Made by a program: the position numbers and the translations under genes. Below are positions 1-9,264 of a DNA stretch of 64,000 nt, piece after piece; the stretch's first letter is position 1, and each line of letters opens with the position of its first letter. The notes beneath the pieces were generated by a model. It was not told the DNA's origin. It saw only the letters and a list, made by a program, of their open reading frames with translations, and ran no database searches. Source of the DNA: Candidatus Phosphitivorax anaerolimi (GTDB lineage: Bacteria; Desulfobacterota; Desulfomonilia; UBA1062). The DNA lies in assembly GCA_001896555.1 (NCBI GenBank), contig MPOS01000002.1:141371-205370 (forward strand), given 5' to 3'.

Positions 1-1035
1 CTTGCAGTGGTTGCGGCCTTTGTGAAGATCCTCTCGAAAAATGCCACCCCTCAAATAAAGAAAACCCCTGCCCACTATGTCAGTATCTCGGCCGAAGACA
101 ACCTCGATACTTTCGCAACCGTCTATGACCTCGACTGGAAACCCGAAAGGGAACTCATCTCCGGGATACCTCCCGATGTCGAAAAGATCATAAACAGCAT
201 CGAATCGATCTCACCGCTGATCACCGACCTCTCTGCAAGACTGAACGACCCGGACATCAACCCTAAGGATATCAGCAGGCTTATCATCACCGACCAGGGG
301 CTCACCTCATTCATCCTCAAACGAGTGAATTCCCCCTATTACGGGCTCGTACAAAAGGTCGACAATATCTTCAATGCAATTGTGATTCTCGGCTACAACG
401 AAATCTATCGCATCGTGATGGAAGAGCGGGCAGCCAGAATCGGGATCAAGCCCAGCCGCGAGGAATGGATTCACGCAAACCTCACCTCTACAATAGCCGC
501 CTATCTTGCCAGTACATCGAGAATCGGCGTGCCCGGCGGAACCATGGTCACTCTTGGCATGCTCCACGACATCGCCCGAACCATCATGCTGCAGTCCCTC
601 CCCCAGCCGGAAAATGGTTTTTCCCGCGATCCGAGAGAGCGATTGAGACAGGAGACCGAGCTCTACGGCATCGACCATGCCACCCTGGGAGGCATCCTTG
701 CCAGGCGCTGGCAGATGCCCGAGAGGCTGAGCAACGCGATCGGGCGGCATCACTGGCCCATGTTCTGGCCCTTGAGGGAAGTGGCCCAGACATCACCTGA
801 TGTCATCAAGGAGCTGGCTATCCTGAGCATATCGGACGTTGCGGCAAAGAATTTCAGCCAGGACATCACCGGCACCTATATCGGCGATGATTACTATCGG
901 TTCATCAAGAAGCCGCCCAAGATCGAGAGCATCCTCATGCCCGAAATAACGAGAGACTTAAAGCGGATACGGCATATCGGAGAAACCAAGCACGGCGAAT
1001 CAGGAGATCCCCAGGCGGGGTCGGACCGGGAATAA
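1..1035 (+). CDS. HDOD domain signalling protein (5' end outside window)
   Basis: The reading frame is already open at base 1, so the N-terminus lies upstream. The first possible start inside the window is a GTG at 7, giving 342 residues. The centre, roughly residues 55-250, reads as an HDOD domain: a helical stretch with segments such as LIITDQGLTSFILKRVNSPY, an LGYNEIYRIV segment and an HD-like LHDIARTIML near residue 187. HDOD proteins are non-catalytic relatives of HD phosphohydrolases that act in bacterial signalling, often with two-component or GGDEF partners. No such partner is visible on this side of the gene. The C-terminal 40 residues are polar and low in complexity. The family call is firm; the specific role is unknown. 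Confidence 0.82.
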   Translation, partial: LAVVAAFVKILSKNATPQIKKTPAHYVSISAEDNLDTFATVYDLDWKPERELISGIPPDVEKIINSIESISPLITDLSARLNDPDINPKDISRLIITDQGLTSFILKRVNSPYYGLVQKVDNIFNAIVILGYNEIYRIVMEERAARIGIKPSREEWIHANLTSTIAAYLASTSRIGVPGGTMVTLGMLHDIARTIMLQSLPQPENGFSRDPRERLRQETELYGIDHATLGGILARRWQMPERLSNAIGRHHWPMFWPLREVAQTSPDVIKELAILSISDVAAKNFSQDITGTYIGDDYYRFIKKPPKIESILMPEITRDLKRIRHIGETKHGESGDPQAGSDRE

Positions 1036-1051
1036 ACCTTGAAAAACCCAT

Positions 1052-1081
1052 GGAAAAGGGGCCGGTCGATGCACCCTTTCC
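1052..1081. terminator. Possible bidirectional terminator hairpin
   Basis: GGAAAAGGG is followed 13 bases later by CCCTTTCC, giving an imperfect stem between the convergent HDOD gene and the 87-residue gene. Short T-rich stretches lie beyond it on both strands. The stem has one bulge and the T-runs are weak, so confidence is low. Confidence 0.35.
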
Positions 1082-1101
1082 CGGATCCTATTTTGTAAGG
1101 G

Positions 1102-1365
1102 CTAACTGATCAGCTGAGAAATCCTGTATTGATTCAGGTTGTGCACTTCGGCCGACGAATTTTCCATCTTCCTCAAGACATCGGTCAACAGCTCGCGGGC
1201 CTCCTCGACGCTCGCTGCCTCTGAACGGGAAGCCGCCCTGTTTTCAACGGATACGATATCTTCCATCCTGCTCTGGTCTTCAACCTTTTCCTGGGTTCTT
1301 TTCTGATAGTCTGCGTCTTTCTTCACCAGGTTGATAACATTCGATATTTCAGGATTTATCTTCAT
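1102..1365 (-). CDS. Small hypothetical protein, 87 aa
   Basis: The gene starts with ATG behind a GGGGAAG ribosome site and follows rsmI on the same strand after 56 bases, so the two are probably co-transcribed. The protein is soluble, highly charged and largely helical, with no Cys, no signal peptide and no membrane segment. It ends in a conserved-looking NLNQYRISQLIS tail. I do not recognise a named family. The clean ribosome site and operon position support a real gene. Confidence 0.6.
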   Translation of the reverse strand: MKINPEISNVINLVKKDADYQKRTQEKVEDQSRMEDIVSVENRAASRSEAASVEEARELLTDVLRKMENSSAEVHNLNQYRISQLIS

Positions 1366-1421
1366 ACTCTTCCCCTTTTCAGAGATCTACAAATCTCCTA
1401 TCGTCATCCGGAGAAAAAACT

Positions 1422-2282
1422 TTAGTCAAGCCCCTGAAGTATCTCGTAAATCCGGTTTCTCTTCAATCCCGTTTCTTCCACCAGCACCCGGAGAATATCC
1501 TTCTTCGTATATGCCTTGTCAATGAGCTGACGCGCCCTCCTTCTCACTACATCTTCATCAATCACAGATTCCTGATCAGCCCCCTGCACCACGACCGTCA
1601 CCTCACCGATCTCGCTGCGAATGGAGAGCTGTTTCAGAACATCGCCGGCATTGCCGGAAAGGTGCTCCTCATGTATCTTCGATATCTCGCGTGCAAGGAA
1701 AACCGGCCGATCTCCCAGATGCTCATCCAGGAGCTTCAAGGTCGCGATGATCCTGCGGGGCGATTCATAAAACACCGTGTGGTCCGTCGAGAGTTTCATC
1801 CGCATGATCTCGCGCACCGCAGCGCTCTTCTGCCTGGGGAAGAAACCCATGAACCGGAAGGCACCGCTCAATCCCGATGCAGACATGGCAGCAGTTACGG
1901 CACTGGGACCGGGCAGGGTTTCGATTCGCACGCCTATGTCCCTGGCTTCGTGAATCAGAACAGAGCCCGGATCACTGATCAACGGAGTGCCGGCATCACT
2001 GACCAGCGCCACACTTCTTCCTTTGGCCAGCTCTTCCATGATCTTGGAGGCCTTCTTTTTTTCGCTGAACTTCTCGTATGAAACGAGCGGTGTATGGATT
2101 CCATATGCAGACAGGAGCTTGCGCGTATGTCTCGTATCTTCACAGGCGATGAGTTCGACCTCGCGGAGCACTTCCAGTGCCCTTAAGGTGATGTCCTTCA
2201 GATTCCCGATAGGTGTGGGGACGAGAAAAAGCGTAGCTTTGACCGCACCTTGGGATGCTTTTTCTCCTTTCTCGGCAATCAT
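1422..2282 (-). CDS. rsmI: 16S rRNA (cytidine1402-2'-O)-methyltransferase RsmI
   Basis: This SAM-dependent enzyme 2'-O-methylates C1402 in the decoding centre of 16S rRNA. The 286-residue length is normal for the family. Signature segments of the tetrapyrrole-methylase fold are present: VPTPIGNL near residues 21-28, CEDTRHT near 47-53, VSDAGTPLISDPG near 94-106, and PGPSAVTAA. The first 15 residues are an unconserved extension. The gene is divergent from the PLP decarboxylase gene, with a 50-base AT-rich spacer between the two starts. Confidence 0.95.
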   Translation of the reverse strand: MIAEKGEKASQGAVKATLFLVPTPIGNLKDITLRALEVLREVELIACEDTRHTRKLLSAYGIHTPLVSYEKFSEKKKASKIMEELAKGRSVALVSDAGTPLISDPGSVLIHEARDIGVRIETLPGPSAVTAAMSASGLSGAFRFMGFFPRQKSAAVREIMRMKLSTDHTVFYESPRRIIATLKLLDEHLGDRPVFLAREISKIHEEHLSGNAGDVLKQLSIRSEIGEVTVVVQGADQESVIDEDVVRRRARQLIDKAYTKKDILRVLVEETGLKRNRIYEILQGLD

Positions 2283-2332
2283 AGATTGTGCTATATATCA
2301 GTTTTGTATAAAATCAAACACAAGGATTCTCT

Positions 2333-4039
2333 ATGGAGTCGTTAAAACTCGGGAATCATGCACACCAGAAAAAAATTGAGGCAACCTCTGCATACATGAA
2401 AAAGCTCTTTATCATGCCCGACTCTTCGGACAGGTTCGTGGAGTTCGGCATACACCTTCTTGATATGATCCATGACTTCTTCAAGGAGAAAGGCGGGATT
2501 CACTCATCCATATCCATAGAAGAACTTGCAAGTATATTCAGCAAAACCGACATACCGTGCACCCCCATGCTGATCAAGGACGTTCTTTCCGAAATCAAGA
2601 ACAATATCATCAAGCATTCGGTGAAGGTGGCCAATCCCTACTACATCGGCCACATGACGAGCGCTATCCCCTACTTCATGATCCTGCTCGAGATGATCGC
2701 GGTGAGCCTCAACCAGAACCAGGTGAAGATCGAGAGCGCCAAAGCGTCTTCTCTCGTGGAGAGGGAATTTCTCTGCTGGATGCACAGGCTCGTGTACAAC
2801 AACACCGATCAGTTTTACGCCGCCAATATCCAGAACCCGAACATAGCGCTGGGGAACATCACCTCTGACGGAACGATCTCCAACCTCACCGCGCTCACGC
2901 TGGCCATGGCAAAGGCCTTCCCTCCAGATGGAAATGCCTTTCGGGGGGTCCGCATCGAAGGGCTCGTCCGCGCCCTGGACTACTATGGGTACCGCCAGGC
3001 AAAGGTTCTGGTGTCCAAGCGGGGACACTACTCGATCTGCAAGGCCGGCACCATCCTCGGGATCGGGGAGCGAGGCGTAGTCCATGTTCCCGTTCATCCT
3101 TGCGAACACAAGATCGACATCTCCCGGCTCTATCAGATAATCGAGAAAACCCGCAAGAAAGACAAGCTCGTAGGCAAGCCCACGAAGTTTATCGCTATCG
3201 TCGGCATTGCAGGCACTACAGAGACCGGTAACATCGACGACCTCGAGGAGCTGGCCAAGGTAGCCGAAGAAATCGGGACGCACTTCCATGTGGATGCAGC
3301 CTGGGGCGGCGGTGCCCTGCTCATGGATGCTGAGAGGGAGATGATGAAAGGCATCGAGAAGGCCGACACGGTCTCCCTCGATGCGCACAAGCTCCTGTTC
3401 GCACCCAACAGCATGGGGATCTGCCTGTTCAAGAACGATCGTGACTCCAAGCTCTTGTATCACACGTCGAACTATATCATCCGCAAGGGGTCCATCGACC
3501 AGGGCAGGTTCACCATCGAGGGCTCACGGCAGTTTGCCAGCCTCAAGCCGTGGGCCGCCCTCAAGATCCTGGGGAAAAACGGCTACAAGCTGATCTTTGC
3601 CCATGCAAGGAAACTTCAGGACACCTTTGTGGACCTGGTGGAAAAAGATCCCCTCTTCGAGCTGCTGAACAAGCCCCAGCTCTACATCATCAACTACCGG
3701 TTCGTACCCAAAGAGCTGAAGGATGAACTGGATATCCTCATGGAGCACCCGAAGAAAAATGCCCACAAGATCACCATGCTGAACAGGGTTATCAACACTC
3801 TGAACATAGAGCTTCACAAGACCATTCGGGAACACGACACCTCTTTCGTTTCTAGGACAAGGCTGGAGTCGACCCGGTACGCACCGAGAAAGATCGTGGT
3901 TCTGCGCGCGATCACCGTCAACCCGAACACCGAGCCCTACATGCTCAGAAAGGTGCTCAACGAGCACCGGAGCATGGGGATCAGGATCTGGGAAGAGATG
4001 AAGAATATGGCAGATGTTTCAGCATGCATTAATTACTGA
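2333..4039 (+). CDS. panP: PLP-dependent decarboxylase, probable aspartate 1-decarboxylase PanP
   Basis: A 568-residue group II PLP decarboxylase. The PLP lysine is K353 in SLDAHKLLFAPNS; the cofactor-binding aspartate is D321 in HVDAAWGGGAL; a stacking histidine is probably H232 in KRGHYSICKAG. Length and sequence style match PanP, which makes beta-alanine for pantothenate and CoA where the pyruvoyl enzyme PanD is absent. A glutamate decarboxylase role cannot be excluded by eye. The ATG sits behind an AAGGA site, and the FkbM-like gene follows after only 11 to 62 bases. Confidence 0.85.
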   Translation: MESLKLGNHAHQKKIEATSAYMKKLFIMPDSSDRFVEFGIHLLDMIHDFFKEKGGIHSSISIEELASIFSKTDIPCTPMLIKDVLSEIKNNIIKHSVKVANPYYIGHMTSAIPYFMILLEMIAVSLNQNQVKIESAKASSLVEREFLCWMHRLVYNNTDQFYAANIQNPNIALGNITSDGTISNLTALTLAMAKAFPPDGNAFRGVRIEGLVRALDYYGYRQAKVLVSKRGHYSICKAGTILGIGERGVVHVPVHPCEHKIDISRLYQIIEKTRKKDKLVGKPTKFIAIVGIAGTTETGNIDDLEELAKVAEEIGTHFHVDAAWGGGALLMDAEREMMKGIEKADTVSLDAHKLLFAPNSMGICLFKNDRDSKLLYHTSNYIIRKGSIDQGRFTIEGSRQFASLKPWAALKILGKNGYKLIFAHARKLQDTFVDLVEKDPLFELLNKPQLYIINYRFVPKELKDELDILMEHPKKNAHKITMLNRVINTLNIELHKTIREHDTSFVSRTRLESTRYAPRKIVVLRAITVNPNTEPYMLRKVLNEHRSMGIRIWEEMKNMADVSACINY

Positions 4040-4101
4040 CATAGTATGGATTGTCTACCACACGTTTTGCATTTATTGTTTTTATTTGTTATGTACACTG
4101 C

Positions 4102-4911
4102 ATGCTGAACAAAAGAGTTTTAAGACCTATAGAATATCCATACTTGGTAAGGCTCGGAAACAATAAAGACGGGGGTTATGTCGTTCCGGAACCTCAGGTA
4201 TATTCTTCAAGCTATCTGATATCCTTGGGTATCTCTGACGACTGGTCTTTTGAACAGGCCTTTCTTAAAAAAAATCCTAGAGTTCGTCTCCTGGGCTATG
4301 ATCACTCAATCGGACCTCGGATCTTAGGGATAAGATTCTTAAAAAGCCTTCCCCAGGCAATATTCAGGTTCATGATCCTTGACTGGAAAAAGGGACAAAG
4401 ATTTGCAGGCAGGGCGATTCGTGCGCTGAAATACTTCTCTTTCTTTAGAGGGGGGCGCGTTCACATAAGAAAGAAAGTCTCCAACGTAGATAATGAACAT
4501 GAGATAAGCATTAATGGCATTATCAAATCCCTGCATTTATCAGAAGGTCAGACCGTCTTCTTGAAAATGGATATCGAAGGGTCCGAGTACGCAACCATTG
4601 CGGACATTGTTGAAAATGAGAAGATAATAACCTGTATTGCTGCAGAATTCCATCATTTGAATACGCAGGCGAACATATTTAATGAGGCAATCGCAAGGTT
4701 GCTGAATCATTATCACATAGTTCACATCCATGGGAATAATGGCGGTATTTACGATGCGAATCAGGATTTTCCCGAGACTGTTGAGATTACATTCCTCCAT
4801 AAGACAGCGTTAAACCATCCGTGCTCTCCTTCAACCCGCCGGTACCCAGTGAACGGACTCGACTTCCCGAACGACTCGAAAAAACCTGACTACGAACTCC
4901 GGTTCGAATGA
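4102..4911 (+). CDS. FkbM-like SAM-dependent methyltransferase
   Basis: About 269 residues from the ATG at 4102; an upstream TTG at 4051 would add a hydrophobic 17-residue stretch and looks less likely. FLKMDIEGSEY is the characteristic motif IV of the FkbM methyltransferase family, which O-methylates sugars or related metabolites. Nearby glycosyltransferases support a surface-glycan role. The gene is visibly richer in A/T and in codons such as AAA, ATA and TTA than panP before it, which suggests lateral acquisition with the glycan cluster. It converges on the glycosyltransferase at 4919 with a 7-base gap. Confidence 0.75.
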   Translation: MLNKRVLRPIEYPYLVRLGNNKDGGYVVPEPQVYSSSYLISLGISDDWSFEQAFLKKNPRVRLLGYDHSIGPRILGIRFLKSLPQAIFRFMILDWKKGQRFAGRAIRALKYFSFFRGGRVHIRKKVSNVDNEHEISINGIIKSLHLSEGQTVFLKMDIEGSEYATIADIVENEKIITCIAAEFHHLNTQANIFNEAIARLLNHYHIVHIHGNNGGIYDANQDFPETVEITFLHKTALNHPCSPSTRRYPVNGLDFPNDSKKPDYELRFE

Positions 4912-4918
4912 TTGCACT

Positions 4919-5929
4919 TCATTCGATGACACCCGAAGCTCTATCTCTAGCAGCGACCGCGGCGCCTATTATCGTTGAGATATAAGAGGGAAGATTGCTC
5001 CTTACCGAATATTTCTCTTCTATCTTCTTGCGCCCATGGGCGCCGAAAGAGGCTCTCAGATCACGATTGGTCGCCAGTTTACTGAGGGCCTCGGCCCATT
5101 CTGAATAGGTTGAAGCCAAAAAACCATTATGCCCGTGGTCTACGATATCGTTGTTTGCACCGACAGGCGAGGCGACAACGGGAAGGCCGGCAGCCATATA
5201 CTGAATGAGCTTGAACCCGCATTTCCCCCTTGTCCAAGGATTATCCACTAAGGGCATAATCCCGATATCAAAACCCAAAACATCCTGTATTTCCTGCTCC
5301 CTTGCCCATGGTTTTTTCTCCACCCATCCCCATTCCGGAAATTCATTGCTGATAATGCGGAAGATAATGTTCTCATGAGAGCGTATGACTTCCCTGAGGA
5401 CGTGCTGAACAAGATCAAGATATTTTATGGTGGGTGCAGAGCCGATCCATCCGATCACCAACGGCTGGTTTTCCATGTGAACCTTGACCGGATACAAACT
5501 TGGATCCACGACTGTCGGAATAATGGTAACACTAGCATGCGGACAGATCTCATGTGTTATATCCTTCAAATAGCTGTTTCCTACAATGATATGATCACAC
5601 AGACCAACCATCTTTTCATACCTGCTCAACCTTGTTCTTGAACGGAAGCTTTGTTCATCAGAGGAAAACATGATCGCATCGTCGATATCGAGGATCAAGG
5701 AGCGGGCATATTTTTTTAAGAGCGATCTCCAGAATGCATTAAAGAGCTTTCTCTGTATGACAACGACATCATAATGGGAAAGGGCCTTGAAGGTATGGAA
5801 GCGTTTGTAAAAATCATTGGGTGTCCTCAGGATCGAGGTGGACAGATCGTTGGAGTGGAGGTAATCAAGATACTGTCCTACTCTATAGAACACGTCCGGC
5901 GTATCATGGGTGAGGTAAGCAATATTCAT
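4919..5929 (-). CDS. Glycosyltransferase, GT4-like
   Basis: A 336-residue GT-B fold enzyme without a membrane segment. The C-terminal half has the nucleotide-sugar site: a PLVIGWIGSAPTIKYL beta strand and turn, then GFKLIQYMAAGLPVVASPVGANNDIV, in which the usual acidic EX7E pair is partly replaced. The N-terminal half contains VVIQRKLFNAF and ILDIDDAIMF. It is last in the minus-strand cluster and overlaps the stop of the upstream GT9 gene by 4 bases, implying translational coupling. It probably adds a sugar to lipopolysaccharide or an exported polysaccharide. Donor and acceptor cannot be told from sequence. Confidence 0.82.
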   Translation of the reverse strand: MNIAYLTHDTPDVFYRVGQYLDYLHSNDLSTSILRTPNDFYKRFHTFKALSHYDVVVIQRKLFNAFWRSLLKKYARSLILDIDDAIMFSSDEQSFRSRTRLSRYEKMVGLCDHIIVGNSYLKDITHEICPHASVTIIPTVVDPSLYPVKVHMENQPLVIGWIGSAPTIKYLDLVQHVLREVIRSHENIIFRIISNEFPEWGWVEKKPWAREQEIQDVLGFDIGIMPLVDNPWTRGKCGFKLIQYMAAGLPVVASPVGANNDIVDHGHNGFLASTYSEWAEALSKLATNRDLRASFGAHGRKKIEEKYSVRSNLPSYISTIIGAAVAARDRASGVIE

Positions 5930-6942
5930 TGGATTGTCCCTCTGACGGCATCCAGAACATCTTCAGGGGTTATGGATGCCATGCATATGTTGTTGCCGCC
6001 ACAGGTGGCATTCTGATCGCACGGCCAGCATGAAAGATGTTGTCCGGTCCTTACATACGTGATGTTCTTGCGCCAAGGGCCGTATTTCCCCGGGTCGGAC
6101 GGGCCGAAGAGACCTATGATCGGGGTGTCGGTGGCTGCAGCTATATGCAGGGTGCCTGTGTCAAGAGTAATAACGAGCTTTGATCGGGCGATGACCCATG
6201 CCATTGCCCGTATGTTGGGGATATCAAAGATTGCGGTGGTTCGCGGGCTTCTCTTTTGAATATATGAGTTCGCTTTCTTCTCTGCGGGATGGACCCCGGT
6301 GAGTATGATCTGAATATCATTGGGAAGATGAGAAAACAGCTCGAGATAATTATCCAGGTCCCAGCTTCTCAAAGAGTTTGTTATGTCTTTCTCATTCTTA
6401 TACACTGCACAGCCAGGGTGTACGACAATAGATGGACGATCGAGATCGATGCCTGTCTTCCGCGCCCATGAAACAGCCGACTCTTTATCCTGATCGTTAG
6501 GATATATTTCATTCTGTGCCGGTTGAACATTGAGATTCAATGCTCTGAAGAATTCGACCCATCTCATGTAGATGGGGAGGTTATTATCCTGGGGCTTCGC
6601 AAGAACCGGTACCGAAAGATTCGAGAATATACTCTTGAGCTCCCGTATCTGCCTCATCATGCTGATGACCACATCTGGATTGAGTTTCTTGAGGTCCTTT
6701 ATCAGCAAACGGTTTGTCAGCGCAGAAGATAGTATTCCATCCCTGCTCTTACGCGAAAACGTAATGCACCGGTAAACATGTGGATTATTCTCAAATATAT
6801 GGGTGGTATAAGGGGTGGCAAGAACTATGATCTCGATTCCGAGAGACTTCAGATAAGAGATCGCCGGGGTATCGCTCACGGCGTCTCCAATACGGTCCAT
6901 GGGTACGAGTATCGCCCTCTTCCACGAATTGCACCATTTCAT
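5926..6942 (-). CDS. Glycosyltransferase family 9 (heptosyltransferase-like)
   Basis: 338 residues with the GT9 hallmarks: an N-terminal ILVPMDRIGDAVSDTPAI (the RxGD acceptor loop) and a C-terminal TLDTGTLHIAAATDTPIIGLFGP segment that binds the ADP-sugar. The family includes the WaaC/WaaF heptosyltransferases of LPS inner core. Near the C-terminus is CWPCDQNATCGGNNIC, a Cys-rich patch common in this family. It lies between two other glycosyltransferases on the same strand with a 4-base overlap downstream, supporting a role in LPS core or a related glycan. Confidence 0.9.
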   Translation of the reverse strand: MKWCNSWKRAILVPMDRIGDAVSDTPAISYLKSLGIEIIVLATPYTTHIFENNPHVYRCITFSRKSRDGILSSALTNRLLIKDLKKLNPDVVISMMRQIRELKSIFSNLSVPVLAKPQDNNLPIYMRWVEFFRALNLNVQPAQNEIYPNDQDKESAVSWARKTGIDLDRPSIVVHPGCAVYKNEKDITNSLRSWDLDNYLELFSHLPNDIQIILTGVHPAEKKANSYIQKRSPRTTAIFDIPNIRAMAWVIARSKLVITLDTGTLHIAAATDTPIIGLFGPSDPGKYGPWRKNITYVRTGQHLSCWPCDQNATCGGNNICMASITPEDVLDAVRGTIQ

Positions 6943-6961
6943 GGCTGCGCTCCTCTTGACT

Positions 6962-8080
6962 TCAGCTTTTCTTGATCTTGTCTGTCCGCAGCATTACTTC
7001 TTCGACATCGGCAAATACCTTGAGGTGACTTTTCAAGATATCAGAGCCGATTATCCTCTTTGGTGAGCTGATCATGTTGCGCATTGCTGAGCTCAGGGCA
7101 TGTACATCCCCTGCAGGCAATACATGGCCCATATCCCCTTTCACGAACATGCTTGCTCCGTTTGAACGGGTAGTTATGACAGGGGTGCCGGATGCGAGTG
7201 ATTCCAGAACCACCAGCGAGCAAGCATCATAATATGTGGGGTGAACAAGGCAATCACACGAAGGATATATCTTTTGGATATCAGATACGTTTCCAGCGAA
7301 AATCACCCTATCGCCGAGCGAATCTGTTTTTCTCCTCATGGGCTCATTCGAGGGCCCCACGATCAAGATCTTGAAAGGTATATCGCCCAATTCGATGCAG
7401 GCATCGATGAGAGTCTCGTAGCCCTTGAGCCTGGGGTTTTGGGCAACAAAAAGAAACACAAACTCATCAGGTCCTATTCCGTACCGCTGCCTGATCTCAT
7501 CACGAAACACATCGTTTTCCGGGCAGAACTTATCAAGGTCTATCCCGTTTGGTATCAGATCGATCATTTCTTGAGGATAATGAAAGAAGTTCTGGATATC
7601 GTCTGCAACCATGTCTGATATCGCAATTACCCTTGGTTTGGTTATTTTAAAGATCCACCACTCCATAATCCTCTGAACGACATCCTTGAAACTCAAACGT
7701 TTCAGTAATCGCATGAGTGAGCGGACAGGTTTCCAGTATCGCTGGGTCTCTCTGCTGAACCATGCACGGTGGACGCCGCCATGGGGCTGATAGATATCCA
7801 TCAGGAATGTGTTGCCCATGCCGAAGTGAATGCTTCCGGGCAGGTTCCTCGCTCTGAGGGCATGGATTATGGCGAAGCTGAGATGACGAAGCCCCTGGGG
7901 AAAATTCAACGCTCTGACAGGGGCGATCCGAATTGATTCGATCTTCGGAGCCTTGGCTCGCATGCATATGATCTCGACATCATGTCCCCTTTGGGCGAGA
8001 AAATGGGCCAGGTCCCAGCAGTAGCGCTCTGCACCTCCCACGTGAGGGTCGAATTTTTCAATTGCAATAGATATGTTCAC
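6962..8080 (-). CDS. Glycosyltransferase family 4 (WaaG-like)
   Basis: 372 residues in two Rossmann halves. The N-terminus has the acceptor loop FDPHVGGAERYCWDLA. The C-terminal donor domain has FVAQNPRLKGYETLI and the EX7E-type motif DACSLVVLESLASGTPVITT. The overall pattern resembles LPS glucosyltransferase WaaG. The start ATG begins the motif MNISIAIEKFDP, so no upstream extension is needed. It is part of the minus-strand glycan cluster, 66 bases after the aminotransferase gene and 20 bases before the GT9 gene. Confidence 0.9.
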   Translation of the reverse strand: MNISIAIEKFDPHVGGAERYCWDLAHFLAQRGHDVEIICMRAKAPKIESIRIAPVRALNFPQGLRHLSFAIIHALRARNLPGSIHFGMGNTFLMDIYQPHGGVHRAWFSRETQRYWKPVRSLMRLLKRLSFKDVVQRIMEWWIFKITKPRVIAISDMVADDIQNFFHYPQEMIDLIPNGIDLDKFCPENDVFRDEIRQRYGIGPDEFVFLFVAQNPRLKGYETLIDACIELGDIPFKILIVGPSNEPMRRKTDSLGDRVIFAGNVSDIQKIYPSCDCLVHPTYYDACSLVVLESLASGTPVITTRSNGASMFVKGDMGHVLPAGDVHALSSAMRNMISSPKRIIGSDILKSHLKVFADVEEVMLRTDKIKKS

Positions 8081-8145
8081 AAGATCTTCCTTCCAGTATA
8101 CTCGTCCTCAGAGCCTTTTCGGCAGTCAAGCCGGCCTTATGAATG

Positions 8146-9261
8146 TTACTGGGATGAACACCATTCAGCCAGCGCAATGCATATCTTCTCCACCTCGGTA
8201 TCCAACAGCTCGGGATACATGGGCAGAGACAGTATTCTTTCATAGAGTTTTTCAGTCACCGGGAGAGAATCCGATCCCCGGATCCTTCCCTCGTATGCAC
8301 CTTGTTGATGAACAGCCCTCGGATAATGGAGAGCCGTCCCGATACCCCGCTCTTTCAGAAACTCCTGCAATGAGCCCCGCGCACTACACACAACCACATA
8401 CAGATGCATGACATGCTCGGTGTCAGGTAATGGGTATGGAGGTATGATCGAAAGATTATCCACCGCATGGGAATACCGCTCCGCTATTGTCCTTCTCCTG
8501 GCGTTATCTTCGTCGAGAAACGAAAGTTTTACCCGCAGTATGGCCGCCTGAATCTCATCCAGCCGGGAGTTCATCCCCTTTTCCGATGAAATGTATCGTT
8601 CCTTCCATCCGTATTCGCGCAGAGCCCGTAGCTTTTCGGAGATCTCCAGAGAATCGGTCACTACGCACCCTCCGTCGCCTATCGCCCCGAGATTCTTAGT
8701 GGGATAGAAGCTGAATGCCGCCGCGTGCCCGAACGTCCCAACCTTTTTATTCGAGATCCGCGCTCCGCATGCCTGGGCGCAGTCTTCCACAACGGTCAGC
8801 CCGTACTTGTTTGCTATCTCGCAGATTTCATGCATTCGGGCTGGCTGGCCGTAGATGTGTACGGGCAGAATCGCCCGTGTACGTGAACTGATAACCTTTT
8901 CGATCAGGGTATGATCCATACAGCGGCTCACCGGGTCGATGTCGACGAACACGGGCACTGCGCCGATAAGCTCGATAGCGGCCACGGTGGCGACCGCGGT
9001 ATGGGATACTGTGATGACCTCATCCCCGGCCCTGATCCCGCATGCCTTCAGGGCAAGGCACAGGGCCTCGGTTCCGTTGGCCACGGCCACGCAGTGCTGT
9101 GCGCCGAGATATCCGGCAAACTCCCTCTCAAAGCCGGCTACCTCATCCCCAAGGATATACCTGCCGCTGAGTAGCACCCTGCTGATGGCCTCGTCGATTG
9201 CGTGCTTGTGGGCCTGATACTGTTTCAGCGGCGATGCGACAGGGATGAACGGCATGGACAT
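8146..9261 (-). CDS. DegT/DnrJ/EryC1/StrS sugar aminotransferase
   Basis: A 371-residue PLP enzyme that transfers an amino group to a nucleotide-linked keto sugar. The internal aldimine lysine is K189 in FSFYPTKNLGAIGDGG. Other family landmarks are SGRYILGDEV near residues 32-41, VANGTEAL near 60, HTAVATVAAI and VVEDCAQACGA near 157. Together with the neighbouring epimerase this indicates an amino- or amido-sugar in the surface glycan. Its start is 3 bases from the epimerase stop, so the pair is almost certainly one transcript. Confidence 0.93.
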   Translation of the reverse strand: MSMPFIPVASPLKQYQAHKHAIDEAISRVLLSGRYILGDEVAGFEREFAGYLGAQHCVAVANGTEALCLALKACGIRAGDEVITVSHTAVATVAAIELIGAVPVFVDIDPVSRCMDHTLIEKVISSRTRAILPVHIYGQPARMHEICEIANKYGLTVVEDCAQACGARISNKKVGTFGHAAAFSFYPTKNLGAIGDGGCVVTDSLEISEKLRALREYGWKERYISSEKGMNSRLDEIQAAILRVKLSFLDEDNARRRTIAERYSHAVDNLSIIPPYPLPDTEHVMHLYVVVCSARGSLQEFLKERGIGTALHYPRAVHQQGAYEGRIRGSDSLPVTEKLYERILSLPMYPELLDTEVEKICIALAEWCSSQ

Positions 9262-9264
9262 CTC

